In this document: piece after piece, positions 23,873-37,210 of the stretch
Numbering within the stretch: the stretch's first letter is position 1
How the letters are laid out: each line of letters opens with the position of its first letter
From: Adineta steineri
Taxonomy: Eukaryota; Rotifera; Eurotatoria; Adinetida; Adinetidae
Direction: 5' to 3'
NCBI GenBank assembly: GCA_905250115.1
Contig: CAJNOI010000217.1
Span: forward strand, 62,001 to 126,000
DNA length: 64,000 nt
Notes under the pieces: generated by a model
The model's input: the letters and a program-made list of their open reading frames with translations, nothing else
What the model was told of the DNA's origin: nothing
Database searches by the model: none
Position numbers and translations under genes: made by a program

Positions 23873-25023
23873 TTATCTAAATGAAGTTGTAGGTGCTATC
23901 GTTGGATAATATCTTGTCATTTGTTGTGGTAAAGATGACTGTCGATAATATGATGAAGTTCCTGTTTCAATTGTTGTTGATGATGTACATAAATCAGTCA
24001 TTATCATTGACGAATTTAAATTCTGTTGTGGATAATTATATGATTGAGACATTTGGTATTGCTAAATGAAATTTAAAAAAAAGAATAGATTATTTTTATT
24101 TTTTATTTTTATCTACTGGATATGGGTGTCGATACTGTTGTTGTTGTTGTATTCGAGGATAATTATACATTTGTTGTATAGGATATTGTTGAGATGTTGG
24201 CCTTAATTGATTATATTTATTGAATTCATTTGATAAATTTTTATCTGACATTAAAAATGTTAATAAACCATCTACTGTTAAATAATCTTGAGGATTTGGA
24301 CATGATGGTAATATAAACATATCAAATGTTGTTAGATCAATATCTTTTAAATATAATGATAAATTTAATTCTGAATAAGGAATTAAGGATGAATGAATAT
24401 GTAAATCTTGTTGATCAGTGGTTTTTATTGGATATTGTTGTTGTTGTTGTTGAGATGACGAAGGAAGAATATCAAGCGATTTTTGTGTTTGACCATTTAC
24501 ACTAACATTTATAACTGTACTTAATGTAAAATGATGTGTAGGGTGTGTATGGGCTGTTTGACCAGTACCCGTATTACCACTACTACCACCACCACATTCA
24601 ATGTCGATTTTCTGTGTTAATTCAGCTTGAAATGGATAACATGTCTAGAATAATATATAGAGAAAAAAAAAAGATTTTTAAGAATAAAAAATAATTTTTT
24701 ACTTGTTGTGATTGATTTGGTTCATCGGTTGTATTCAGTGATGATGATGATGATCCTGTTCCATTGACTTTTTGTTTTTTTCTTATATGACCACTTATCT
24801 GATTCAATGGAGGAGATAAACTTGATGGAGATGTGCCCGTTGTTTTATTTGATTTTAATTGATTATCTTCTAAATTATGTTTGTCTTCATAATGTTGATA
24901 ATACTGTTTTCGATTTGTATGTGTCATTAATGGATGAAGAAGATTTGTTTGTTGTTTTGATGTTGACCATTCAAAATAATGATGATCACCAGGTGTTAAT
25001 TGTTGTTGAGGAGGTGCTGTCAT
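23873..25023 (-). CDS. Gln/His/Ser-rich protein of unknown family (345 aa, 3 exons)
   Basis: Exons 24703-25023, 24117-24644 and 23873-24061 are all joined in phase 0 and give 345 residues. The protein is low-complexity: a Q-rich start (MTAPPQQQLTPGDHHYFEW), a basic patch, HIRKKQKVNG, that could be a nuclear localisation signal, a Ser-rich stretch, glutamine runs, and a Tyr/Gln/Pro-rich tail. The most ordered parts are about residues 108-124 (CYPFQAELTQKIDIECGGG) and the segment around SLYLKDIDLTTFDMFILP and DYLTVDGLLTFLMSDKN, which looks like one or two amphipathic helices. I do not recognise the family. Composition suggests a nuclear regulatory protein, which is inference only. A TTTTTTCCAG acceptor lies 4 nt before the start codon, so a 5' UTR intron or a trans-splice site is likely. 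Confidence 0.7.
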
Positions 25024-26840
25024 GTTTCTGGAAAAAATAATTATTATAAAATCATTCTTTTCTCTTTTTATACTTATTGACATTTTTATTTTTATTTATA
25101 ATGAACTTACATGAATAAAGGTTGATCGTTAAATATATATATTATATATGATCATTGACAGTGACGGTGGACAATCCACCACCACTACCGAATATCACTC
25201 AGTACACTATCCTGTTTGTGTGTGTATATATGATGTTGTATGTGTATGTCGCGTTCAATCGATCAGTTAGTCAGTCAATGAGCGCTTGTTGCTTCTTCTT
25301 TTCTTCTCCTTCTTTTTTGGTGCGTCTCTTCTTTTTCTTATTCAGTCCGTCAGAGTAGTAATAGCAGCCATTGAAGAGGAGGGGTAGAAGACGCATTTTT
25401 TCGCTTCTCGCCACCATCCTCATGATCATGTGTGTGCGTATGTATGTTGCCTCGTTGTCGATGGAAGATTTCAATATATATATATATATATTTATTTATT
25501 TATTTATATCGTCGTTGAATAGTTATAGTTCAACTTCTCTTTCTTTTTCTTTTAACGCCGACGTTTGTGTTTGTTTGATCAAAAAGAAGAGTACAGAAAT
25601 GAGAAGAAAAAAAAATCTATACACNNNNNNNNNNNNNNNNNNNNNNNNNNNNNNNNNNNNNNNNNNNNNNNNNNNNNNNNNNNNNNNNNNNNNNNNNNNN
25701 NNNNNNNNNNNNNNNNNNNNNNNNAAAAAAAAGAAACAGATTTCTATATGTTTGTAGACTACACAGCTCAATTCGCAAAACGAGCTAGATGTATATATAC
25801 GCTGATTTCTTCTGTTCGGAGTATATAGAGAGAGTATAGTGTCACCGATTTTTGTCGACAACAACAACAAGAAAGGAAGAAAGACTATACAAGGCACCAT
25901 CAAGCTATCAAAAGAAAGGAGCAAGAGCAAGAGAAAGCTGATGATTATTGTCATAAGTCCTGCTCGCACTCTTCTATACTAATGTTCGTATATCTGTTGA
26001 TGAAGCAGATCGTGTGCTTCTTTCTTCAACACGCAATAGTCTCAAGCATGGAAGAAAAAAAAGAACTATAAGAAAAAAAAATACCCCATGTCTGACTTCT
26101 ATAGTAAAATGATGATAATAGTAATAATAATAACTATATTGAAATATTGTGTTCTCGCTTGTTAGTTATTACTTGTTCAGAGAAAATTGAGTGAACAAGC
26201 ATTTATATATACAGAGAGACTGCTGAGTTGTAATAGTTACTCTTTCCTTGATTTTACGCATGTGCGTATTTATATATGATGGTAGGCGAAGAGCGAAAGT
26301 GACATATGTATATATGTGACAAGACAACGAGTACTATAATTGCAATTGTTTATCATTAAACGTTTACTTCAGGTTATTCTTGGCCAACAAATACGAATTT
26401 TTCTGCAAGAATTCACATGCCAAAGTTAAATAAACATACATAAGAACAAATTTAAAGGACAAGAAAATTAACATATCATTTTTTATACAATTATAAAATC
26501 TTAGGGAAAAGAAATTCTTCAATATCAACCTTTCTTTTTATTTAATTTTGCGATATTCAAATAATAATTATTTAATTGAATAGAATAAAAGAAAATATTC
26601 TTGATTGTTATTTAATTAATAAATGTATATAAAGAAGTAATAATCCGACATGAAAAAAAAATTACAGGTGAAGTAAAATGCTACTTTATTACTTTGATTA
26701 TCATCGCTTCATGATTCTCAATTAAACTTCTACGCTATGATTGCTTCTCTTTCGCATTTTTTTCTCTCTCTCGCTTTTATTCGAGCCATTCATTTGATGC
26801 AGATGTAATAAACCAACCGTCAATTCGCGTCTTTTTCTTT
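25024..26840. other. Intergenic with an assembly gap
   Basis: This is the divergent promoter region between the Gln-rich gene and the glutathione peroxidase gene. It holds an AT microsatellite (about 25473-25490), pyrimidine-rich and purine-rich tracts, and the N gap. Open frames spanning the gap are artefacts of translating N. Confidence 0.6.
25625..25724. other. Assembly gap of exactly 100 N
   Basis: A run of 100 N is the usual placeholder for a gap of unknown size. It is flanked by A-rich low-complexity sequence, which probably stopped the assembly. Confidence 0.97.
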
Positions 26841-28873
26841 ATGTACATTGAAAAGATGTATGGAATAACAGTTTATCGATTTGTTATTGTAATTTTTTGC
26901 TATTTAATTATTCAACAAATGTATTTGAATATCAACGGTGAAAATCACAGTGAGTTACGATTAATTTTAATTGGAATAAATAAAATATTAATCGAAAAAC
27001 TTATTCAGATAAACAATCATTTACACATTGTATTGAATCAAATAAAAATGAAAATATTTATGATTATTCATCGTACGATATTCAAGATGAGAAAAAAGAA
27101 AATCCAATTTCATTTTCGAAATATAAAGGTATTTATATACGTTAATTTCAAGGATTTTGAATAACTATATGACTTAATCAATTCCTCATTTTGATAAACA
27201 TTACTAATATTGATATTAGTCAGAAATTATTTGCTCATGTATATGTATACCAAGGTAAAGAAATAACAACTCAATACAATCATATATATATTTTATATTC
27301 AGATCATATATATACAACTACGATAGATTATAGAAACATGTCCGGACGTGATTATTCGTCGAATCATATTCTATTTTCGGATATGTGAATAATATTTCAT
27401 TTGAGATATGCATAATTAATTATATATTGAATCCAAAGGAAGTTTTTATCATAGTGCGACAATGATACTAAGAAAAAAACTTGCGAATTTACTTATTAAT
27501 GTTTGACAATTCTTATGTACATGATCTAATAAAGAGCAAGCTTTCGAATTAATTACTATTAGAAAAGAAGTCAGTATACAAACAGAATGATACTAAAGTT
27601 CCAGGAACTGCATTATATCTGTTTATAGAAACAACATTCCATTAATCTTTCTATATTATATATTCGAGGTAGTTGTTAAGATATTCTTTCGAAGTTTACA
27701 GTACGCATTGAATTGATTTCCTTGGGTGTTGTCTGAGTTTCGATACATCTTCGAACTCTAAATAATTTTCAAAATATGAAATCATTAATAGCTATCTCCC
27801 TGAAACGTACCATCGCGATAGTGACTTCAGAATCATTATCCGTCATCTAGTTGTTTCTAAAGTGAGTAGCAATCTCACCTATATTACTGATAAATTTATA
27901 GTCATGTTTCGATCTCATCAGTTTTCGCCTTGAGATTTTTCGCTAATATATAAAATCATGTCATTATGACCTTTGAAATGAAATTAAACTTCACCGATCG
28001 TATACTCACCTTAGACTAGGATTTCATCTGTAGGTATTTGACATAAAATATATCTCGCGTAACTAAGATTGTTAAATTATTTTAGGAAAAACTTTATTGA
28101 TTGTTATAACAGCAACTTATTGTCAATATACTCTTCAATATCCATATTTGAATCAATTAAAATCGTATTATAAATCGGATGATTTCGAAATACTTGCATT
28201 TCCTTGTAATCAATTTGGTTTAGTAAGAGAGAATTATTTGTTTATTTTATCTTTTTAATAATAATTGAAAATTTTCTTCTAAAGCAAGAACCTGGTGTTA
28301 CTGGTGAAGAAATTTTAAATGGTATTCGATTTGTTCGACGTATGTTTTACAATTATTTCTATTAAATATTTAGAAATAAATATTCGTTTATTTAGCTGGA
28401 AATAATTATGTACCAAATTTCCATATGTTTGAAAGATCAGATGTAAATGGTTATAATGAACAACCCATATTTACTTATTTAAAAGTAAGACAAACTTGAT
28501 AAAATTTATAAATATATATATATATTGATCAATATTAAGTCTGTATGTCCATCACCAATTGATGAATTTCATCCTTGGCCAAATATAACATATGCACCAA
28601 TTCGATCGAATGATTTAAGATGGAATTTTGAGAAAGTATTCTATTCATCGATTAAAATATAATTTGTATTTATATATTTCTTTTGTAATATAGTTTTTAA
28701 TTGATCCTAATGGTTATCCAGTGAAACGTTTTTCATCAGGTATTATTCCATCTGAACTTATACCTCATATAGATGAAATAATAACAATGTCAACAACTAA
28801 ACATCGACATAATAAAATATCATCTTTATCTCGACAACTCAATGAATTATTGATCGATGATGATAATTTTTAA
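26841..28873 (+). CDS. Secreted glutathione peroxidase, Cys type (261 aa, 7 exons)
   Basis: Exons 26841-26949, 27009-27128, 28086-28222, 28285-28339, 28396-28484, 28540-28635 and 28694-28873 join in frame. An N-terminal hydrophobic stretch (YRFVIVIFCYLIIQQMYLN) should act as a signal peptide, as in plasma-type GPX3. The core follows the family: IYDYSSYDI, KTLLIVITATYCQYT with the peroxidatic residue, ILAFPCNQFGLQEPG with the active-site Gln, RFVRPGNNYVPNFHMFE, CPSPIDEF, and DLRWNFEKFLIDPNGYP with the Trp and Asn of the catalytic tetrad. The active residue is encoded TGT (Cys), not TGA (selenocysteine), and the usual glycine after it is Gln. It should reduce hydroperoxides with thiols outside the cell. 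The 957-bp intron 2 is unusually long here. Confidence 0.93.
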
Positions 28874-30479
28874 CTAGTTATGAAGAATTCAAAAAATCAA
28901 TTTTTATTATTGTGAAGATTATTTCGAATGTTTAAATAAATAAAATATGAGAAAATAGAAATTCAAAGAATCTTCTTCGAAAATAATATCTGAATATATC
29001 GTAGTTACTATATAGAATCACAATGAAGATTATGTATGCTCTTCTAATTATTGCTGTAACAAAAAATTAAAGATAATTTCTTTGTGACAATAGAATTTGA
29101 TTCTAAAAGTTTTAAAAAATCGAATTCAATACTTGATCTTAACCCTTCCACGGTTTTCATCGGTCCAACGAGATTCACAACTGCTATATTAACTTTTGTA
29201 CAAAAGTCTTACCAATAAAAAACTAAAATGTAGGCCTGCATGGACCTCCTAGCATCTTTCATGTTATACAGATGACTTTCATTCATACTTGCAGAGAATT
29301 CATTGAATATGCGTGAATGTATGATTTATTAGTTTTTTCCTTTTCTCTGTGTGCGTATATTGTTCATTCGATAACTTTTTGAAAAGACGATCATTTTCAT
29401 ACATCAAAAACATACTAATGTATCCGTCCTCCGATAAACATCATAGTTTAGACTTTCATTCTTCATATCTCGCACAACATAGACAAAAATATCAAATTCT
29501 CCTAACTCATTTACATGCGTGTTTCACTTGACACACAAGATATCGTTTGTGTGATAACATGAGAATACCTTTCGAGAGTTAATAAGTTTATTTATATTCA
29601 ACAATAAAACCACCATGATTTACTTAATTTCTGGCTGGTTCGATAAGTCATTAAGTTAAAAAGAATGTTTCATAAGTAGCTATCATATAGCAGATTATAT
29701 TATAGTCAATATAAGTCGATGCGTAGACTGATTATGACTTATCCGATCAACTTATATTTCTTAGTCTGATACTGTAGTTCATATTTATAATTAAACTGTA
29801 AAATTTATAAATGATTAAAGATTTTTTCCTGAAATATAAATTTCATCATTATTTATCATTTTTAAAAAATACATACATTACATTAAAAAAAAAAGATTTC
29901 ACCATATTAGCATTTTTAAAAGATTTTAAACGCAAAATTTCTTGCTCTTTTTCTCTCTTTCTCTTTCATTTACTAAAGTCGATATAATGAACTGAGAAAA
30001 GAATAGAAGACATCTTGTGTTTGGAACACTTACAATATCTAGACTATTTATAAAATAACGAAAGAAACAAGTCGAGAAAAAGAAAAAGAATAAGAAAAGA
30101 ATGACGAGCAAGACACTTTAACAATCCAGCTGATAACACCAAATAGTAGGTATTCTATGAGATCAACAACGGTACTTTTTATCGTTATCAGAAAAGAAAA
30201 AACAAACTCGGCACACCTTGATTAGAAATAAAAAAGAAAACAATGCATTAACATCCTAGATTACACCAAGATTTCAATCTTTTTTTTTTCCTTTTACCAT
30301 TCGCTATACAGATAAACATACAAAGCATGATTTGATCCGACTTGAATAGCTCATCACACAGTTAACATAAAAAACACAAGAGAGAGAGAGAAATAAAGAA
30401 CGAAGGGAAAAAAGAAGAAGAATTGATTGTTTTGAAAGAGAAAGAGGGAGAGAGAGAGACATATATATAAGATTAGTTA
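28874..30479. other. Intergenic between convergent genes
   Basis: This is the 3' flank of the peroxidase gene (AATAAA near 28936) and of the capicua-like gene. It is AT-rich, with GA microsatellite tracts at about 30377-30392 and 30441-30460. No coding frame is convincing; the small frame at 29349 does not start with ATG. Confidence 0.5.
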
Positions 30480-31996
30480 TCAAGAACTTGATGGTTCAAC
30501 AACAGAAACCGTCGTCATTAATTTGGGTAAAACATCTTGACAAATTGATGACATACTATTAGAGTTGCTATTATTAGTATCCTTGTCATTTTCAATAATA
30601 TTAGTACGAAATCGTTTGACAGCTATAATTAAATAAATAATAATTCTTTTCACTTTATACTTTTAAAATTTTATTATTAACTTACTAGGTGATGGAATAG
30701 ATTCTATATCAATTTCTACATCATCATCATCTTCACTTAAACGTCGTGTAGAAGAATCTCTATGATTAGATAATATTGGTGATGGTGTTATATCGACGGA
30801 ATGTTGTCGAATCATAGGTATAAGTGGTACAAAGGCACTAGGTGAATGATTTGAATTGACTAGTAATGCTGATGATGATAATGATGGTGTTGAAAATGAT
30901 CGAAGTGGATGCATATTTGATAATCCTGCTGATTGTGCTTGCACAAGATGATGGTAGTATGGTAATGTTGATGAAGGTGGTGGACCATAATCAAGACGAT
31001 GTGGATAAAATTCAGCTAGAAATGGAAGAGCAGCAGCATGAGGAAAATTACCTATTGTACCAACAAATCGACTCATTGGCTCACGCATTTGTGATAAATG
31101 TTTTGAACAATATCCATGTCTTTGTGATTCCTTTTGACATTGATTCATACCACATAAACGACGCCATTGCTTTCCATTAAATTTCTTTCGTATACCTGTC
31201 GTACTATATAAAGAAGAATATACAGATAGAAATAAAAATAATCTTCTTACCCCATTGTAAAAATATCTCCTTTTTTAACTCCTGGAGGTTTATTAATATT
31301 TTGTTGTTCAGTATTTTTAAATTCTCTTTCAACTTCTTCATCGTCTTCATCTTTCTGTTCAGCTGGTGGTGTTGGATATACTATTTGTTGATCATTATTA
31401 TTATTATTATTATTATTGACTGGTAAATCAATAGATATTGGTCGAAAGATAGATAAATTTTCTTGATGTAAACGTAATTCTTCGTGCCATGGTTCAATTA
31501 ATAAACGTATATTTTGTCTTGTAAACCATATATCTTCTTCATCATCACTTAAATCATCACGATTATTATTTGAATCTTTAAAATCAATTGAAAATTCTAA
31601 TCGTGTTGAATGTTTTGATTTTATTCGACCACATATAAATTGATTTATATTATCATTTTTTAATTTTCGTACACATACTGGTGTATTAATAAGAAGATCT
31701 TGACATGCTGGTATATTATCGATTATTACCGATGGCAAATGATTATTTAATGGTTGATTTATATCGATTTTAACTGATGATAATTGTTCATCACGAAATG
31801 ATATTTCTATAAAATGAGAATCAATTATATCACTAATTATACCTAGATGATAAATATGAGGATTTTTATTATCCAGCACAAGTACACTTTGTTGACGCCA
31901 TTGATTTGCGTCTAATATAAATGATGGCGATGGTGTTGATGAACAACTTTGTTGTTGCCAACGTTTTTTCGGTGGAGAGGCATCATCATACGCCAT
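30480..31996 (-). CDS. Capicua-long-like protein without HMG box (468 aa, 3 exons)
   Basis: Exons 31251-31996, 30686-31203 and 30480-30622 join to 468 residues. Residues about 30-170 look like the Tudor-like N-terminal module of long capicua isoforms: NTPVCVRKL, then an acidic segment before [19 protein letters not shown]. Next comes a Cys/His motif in [20 protein letters not shown] and [16 protein letters not shown], which suggests zinc binding. The rest is Ser/Pro-rich, with an acidic [13 protein letters not shown] and a basic VKRFRTN. I recall this arrangement from the CIC family, which represses transcription downstream of receptor tyrosine kinases, but I could not search for it. No HMG box is encoded between 30480 and 31996. 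TTATTTTAG lies 12 nt before the start codon, so an upstream exon is likely. Confidence 0.7.
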
Positions 31997-34832
31997 GGAG
32001 TAATACGCCTAAAATAAATAAATAAATATGTTATAATTTTAAAAAAATAAAAAGTAAATGTGTATATGTGTACTGGAATTTGACATATAAAATAAATCGA
32101 TAGGAAACGCAAAAGAAGAAAAAAAAAGAAAAAAAATTTAAGTTATTCATCATCTATGGAATCCATACTATGTCATTTCTATCATGTTTTTGTTTCAAGA
32201 AAAATAAAAATTCTATAGAATATCCATTCGTAATAGATCATCGATAAAGGAAAATGCATATTGTAAAATACTGAAAAGAAAACAGATGGAAAATATGTCT
32301 TTTTTTTTTTTAAAAAAACAACACAGAAGAAAAAAAGAAAAAATTGAAAAAAAACAGATACATAAGTATGATGAAGAAAAAATAAAGGAAAAGAAAAAAA
32401 AATACTCTACTATCAGCTGACGTACGTCTGTTTTCTTCATTCTGTCGAATTTGATTCGAACGAACAACACTATAATCCTGTTGTTGTCCAAAAACAAATG
32501 GCAGAAACACACATTTCACACTATAGAACGTACGATGTAATAGGCGTACGTTAAAAACAACATCTGTCTGTTTCTTTTCATCTAACATACACATTGTGTA
32601 TGTGCATGTGTAAAACCAGTTCTGTTTCTACTCACTTGAGCAATGAAGAAAAGAAAACAAGATTGACAGAGGAAAAGAACTATCCTTTTAAAAAAAATTT
32701 TGAAAAATAAATGTCTTGAGGATAGAAGAAATTTTTACATTATTTATAATCCTACAAATAAAAATGAAATTAACAAAACTAAAATAGAGATATATATATA
32801 TATATCGTAAAAATTATTAATCATATCTTTTCTCTTTCTTAAAAAAAAAACTAACACCAACAAGTTTTGTAAGATAAAGAAAACATAAAAGAGTGGTAAT
32901 TTTATTCTTATCATTAGAAAAAGTGATGAAATAAAAATATAATAGATGTATACAGATGAAACAAATAATGATAATGAATGTCAAAGTGCAAAGCAATATT
33001 TTGTATTACCTACCTTCGAGTTTATCTATGTCAACAAAAAAAGAAAAATGTCAGCAAAGAGAAATGAAGGAAGTTGATAGCGACAAGACATGCTTAAATA
33101 AGTTTTTTGTGAAGTGAACATGATTTTAAAATTTAATGTTTTTAAAAATCATATATCTATCTATTTATAGAAGTAAAGTATCTGATGACAGAATCGATGC
33201 GAGAAAAAAAAGAGTACAAAAAAAGAACTATAACTGACAATCAACTGTCGTAAATGCAAAATGTCTCTCTTTCCTTCTTGGTTTCTGTCGGTTTTTTTAA
33301 CGCACACACACACACATACACACAAACACAATATGATCAACTATCGGTTCTTTTTTCTCTGTTTCTCTCATTAATGTATTTTTGTCGCATTCTTCTTGTT
33401 TCTTTTTCTTCCAAAACACACACGCACACGCATAAAAATCTTAGTTTATGGACATATTGCAAGTTGCGCAAGGGGGGTATATGGCTAGTAGGTTCTTCGA
33501 TTTACAAATACACACGTAGTTGCGTACGTACACACACTGTTAATAATTACGTTCTTTTTCTATTTTTCCTTTATATATATATATACATATATTTCTTTTT
33601 CTTCTTTCTCTTGTTGACGATATGATGTTGTTGTTAATAGTGTGCTGATGTATACGTGACACTAAAACGCGACATATCATTCTCCGATTAATTTAATGTC
33701 GTTTGCTTTTTCAGATGATTAATTTACCATCGTATACACTTGATAATTTTTTACACTTATATAAAAACTGAAAAAAAAATAAAAAAGAATTACTAAATAT
33801 ATATTTATATATTTATTTTATCATGCTTGTTAAATTTATTTGAAGAATATTTTATGTTCTTCTTTTGAAGATTGTCTATTATAAGTTAATATATTATTTT
33901 CTGTTCTCTCTCTCTCTCTCCCTCAGTTCATAATACTCTTGAAACTACAACAATATTACTCCGGACTCGTCCTTTGCTCTTTACGTGTCCTCGACGTTTG
34001 CGTAGCTAGAAATAACTTCTATGAAAAACATCTGTTGATCGATGTTTAATTCTTTGTTTATTACGTTGAAAGAATATATGATCGTTGATATTTATTTACT
34101 TAAAAAGTTATTAATAAATTCAATTAATTTTATAAAAAAAAAAGAAGTATTTTCCGATTAAATCTTCCTGGTTCGAAGCAGTACATGATTTTAGATATTT
34201 TAAATATACTAACAATTTCTTTCTGTAATATATAGTATCATGATATCTTATATCCTAAAGTAAATCAGATTTACATTGGTTGATTTATGTTGATTGCAGA
34301 AGTAGGAAAGAGTTTATAAAAAATCATGACGTTGCATATATTTTAACTGAAAAATAATCTGTAGTCTAATGTTTCTCAATCATTCAATATTTGAATTATA
34401 TACGAAACAATAAATATTCATTTTACATCGAAAGTAAAATACTACAGAAATTAATGCAAGAGTCTATAAGTGTTTATTTCCTTGTAAGAAGAAAGTATTA
34501 TGATTATTAAATTAGCTAATCTATGCAATGTGCTTGATCTCAAAATATGTAGATATGATTCATTCCGTATATAGACTTTAAAACCATCTCTATTACATAT
34601 TTTTAGACAAATAAAAAAGATTAAAATTACTTCTATACTCGTTAACCTGTACTCGTTCAAAAAGAGAAACACGCATTAAAGTCCAATTCAATATTCTATT
34701 AATGAAAAAAATAAAATTCTAAGTTTTACAACGTATGTCAAATCAGAATATTGAATGTTTTAGTTTAGATTATTTATTATATTTCATTATAGTAAAATAT
34801 TATTTTTCTTTTATTGGAATTAATAATCATAT
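31997..34832. other. Intergenic, upstream of the capicua-like gene
   Basis: The first part probably holds the 5' UTR exon(s) and promoter of the capicua-like gene; a candidate donor in CTCGAAG/GTAGGTAATAC on the minus strand lies near 33010. Pyrimidine-rich and CA-rich repeats are common around 33250-33620. No supported coding exon was seen. Confidence 0.45.
33301..33330. repeat. CA microsatellite
   Basis: An imperfect (CA)n tract interrupted by TA and AA; smaller CA-rich tracts follow at about 33415-33430 and 33520-33537. Confidence 0.9.
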
Positions 34833-37210
34833 TTAAGATTCGGAAAAATCAAATGCAATCATTTCTAAAACTGAAATAGAAAAATATGATTGAGAACAGA
34901 GTGGCTCATTATTAAATGTATCACAATGTGTTGTAAGACCTTCACATAATGATTGATCAATACATAAACCATCACCATTTCTAAGATAAATAGATATTTT
35001 AAAAATTATTTCACAAAGTTTTTTCTTTACCCTCCACCAATAACTAATTTTTCATTATTTACATATAAAAACATTTCGCGTTTAGCTTGATTTTGACGAT
35101 TAGAATCATCATGTTGTTGTCCTACCCAAGAATATTTGATTTGTTTGGGTACAAGTGTAAATAAAAACGTTTCGCCAAAACCAAAATATGCTCTTTTATG
35201 ACGATCAGACCAGAGACCAGCACAAAATGCGCCAAATATCTATTCAAAGAAAGAAAGAAATAAAAATATAAATTTACTTTTATGTATGTTGAATAAATAG
35301 CAAAAAAAACTGTATGGAAAAAAGTTATTTCTTATTCCATTTCCGATAAATGTTTCTTCCGCTTAAATTTGTTCGTTTCATGTCCTATTGAATGTTTTTT
35401 TTCAAAATGATAAATGAACAAGAATTACCTCTCCGTTTGTAGCTTTTATTATTAAAATTGAATATTCAATTTCATCAATTTTATCTAATAAAGTTTGTAA
35501 ACGAAATCCATGTTCTTCAGTAGTAAAAACTAAACTAGGTTGTGCAATACTAAAACGCACTGGTAACCAATTCCATAATGTAAGAAACTAAAAAATGAAA
35601 ATTATTTTGTGAATATTTGCTAATGAATGATTGTATACTTGTTTATGATCGAGTATTGACTTGTTTGGTATTTGTGTAAGATGTTGAGATGTCACTAATT
35701 GTGGTTGTCGATCAGAAATAATTCCATGACTAATGCTATTACTACTTTCTTTGGCATTATCGTTCGATGGTTGTTGATGGGTAGAACGTAAGAGCTTTTC
35801 TTCATTTTCAATCAATTGATCTATTGTACGTCGTTTGAAATTTCGAATATCAAACGCTATCTGGAAGAGAATTTATTGATAAAAGATTGAACCAATAATT
35901 TTATTATTCACAAAGTGATATTTGGATACAGTTTTAGTAGAAAAACTCTAACTATTTAATAACTTACACGTAATAGATGATCAATTGATACTGGAATATG
36001 TTGACAAAAATCCGCTATATCTGAAGGATTTTTATTTGATTTGTCTTTTATTCCTAAATAACAAAATAACATTAAATAATTGCACTGAAAAGAAAGTTTA
36101 TATATATAGCATTAAAAAAATGATTGCTATTATTTTATATGTCCATTGAATATAGTTAGCAAATAAGCAAATTTTGTTTTTTTTTCACATACTTTTCGTA
36201 TATAAGTGAACAAGTGCCAAACTAATTCGAAATAAAATTTTTGGTCCTTCCAAAAAGAAACAATCCATGATTTTGGTCTAAATTAGAAATATAAAGTTGA
36301 AAATGTTTACATGAAAAGACTACAAATTATACAAGATAAGTGAATGGCAAATAACGGAATATCCACCAAAACCATTCTTGATAAAAACTTTTCATATTTG
36401 CAAAGCGCAAATCAATTATATCGGCTGCTGATTTCTAAATTAAAGAATAATATTAGATTCTAATATCTTTCGTTATAAAATTCAACATACATAATAAAGT
36501 CTTACTAATTTCATAAATACATTACAATGTGCTTCCCATTGCAAACGTGTTACTCCGCATAACCAATTTTTAACTAATAAACGGTTAATTAAATATAAAA
36601 CTTCATATTCTGTATGATAATGTAAAAGTAATGCAGAAAATGGTTGTAATGTTGGACAATATGTTACATCTGGATGATGTAAAGCAAATGTAAAAAGTAT
36701 ACGTTGTAATAATGAATGACCTGTTGGTTCATTTAAATGATAAAAACATAAATTAGTTGTATCAACAAAATTTGGTAATTGATTATGATTTGATGATAAA
36801 GAACTGAAGTCATTATCAATAATCACTATTGTTGATGTTAAAGTAGCTTGAGATGACTGACGTACATGACGAGGTTGTTTAGATGATCTAACGCGATTCA
36901 ATGTTAATATATTCATCCACATTTGACGACGTATATAATGATTGATCGGCCACAAAACCGAACGTATCAGATACTTAAGACGATTAAAATCGTCATCTAG
37001 TACTGCATGTGTTGTTACACTAAGAGATGAATCAGTTGAATTAAAACATTGACTATTTGCATTGTTCCATGAAAGAAGACCAACTAGATCTTTATAATGA
37101 TAATGTTTTTGAATATTTTGTTGTTGTTGTGATAATGGTTTTTCAGTCTGAGCTAGTATATCATCAATAACAGCATCACTATAGAATGGATGAATAGTAA
37201 TAATCGACAT
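34833..37210 (-). CDS. TBC1D24: TBC1D24/Skywalker orthologue: TBC plus TLDc domains (8 exons)
   Basis: Eight exons run from ATG at 37208-37210 to TAA at 34833-34835. The N-terminal TBC domain shows LIRSVLWPINHYIRRQMW, QLPNFVDTTNLCFYHLNEP, DVTYCPTLQPFSALLLHY and WIFRYLPFTYLTKIMDCFFL followed by EGPKILFRISLALV. As in TBC1D24, the segment that carries the Arg finger in active Rab GAPs reads NFVDTTN, so GAP activity is doubtful. A Ser/Gln-rich linker (about 35640-35830) leads to the C-terminal TLDc domain: LLDKIDEIEYSILIIKATNG, FGAFCAGLWSDR, FGFGETFLFTLVP, and GDGLCIDQSLCEG with THCDTFNNEPLCSQ. In known animals this protein acts at synaptic membranes in vesicle trafficking and oxidation resistance. 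The 8-exon structure and the pairing of both domains make the call firm. Confidence 0.94.

Noticed and set aside
25371..25969. Frames spanning the N gap
   Set aside because: Continuity comes only from translating N as X; the flanks are low-complexity.
27191..27388. 65-codon frame inside peroxidase intron 2
   Set aside because: Starts at TTG, lies between strong splice sites of the flanking exons, and has no place in the peroxidase fold.
28086..28222. Selenocysteine codon in the peroxidase
   Set aside because: The catalytic codon is TGT (Cys); no in-frame TGA occurs in the spliced model.
30866..31180. Plus-strand 104-codon frame
   Set aside because: Antisense shadow of the capicua-like exon.
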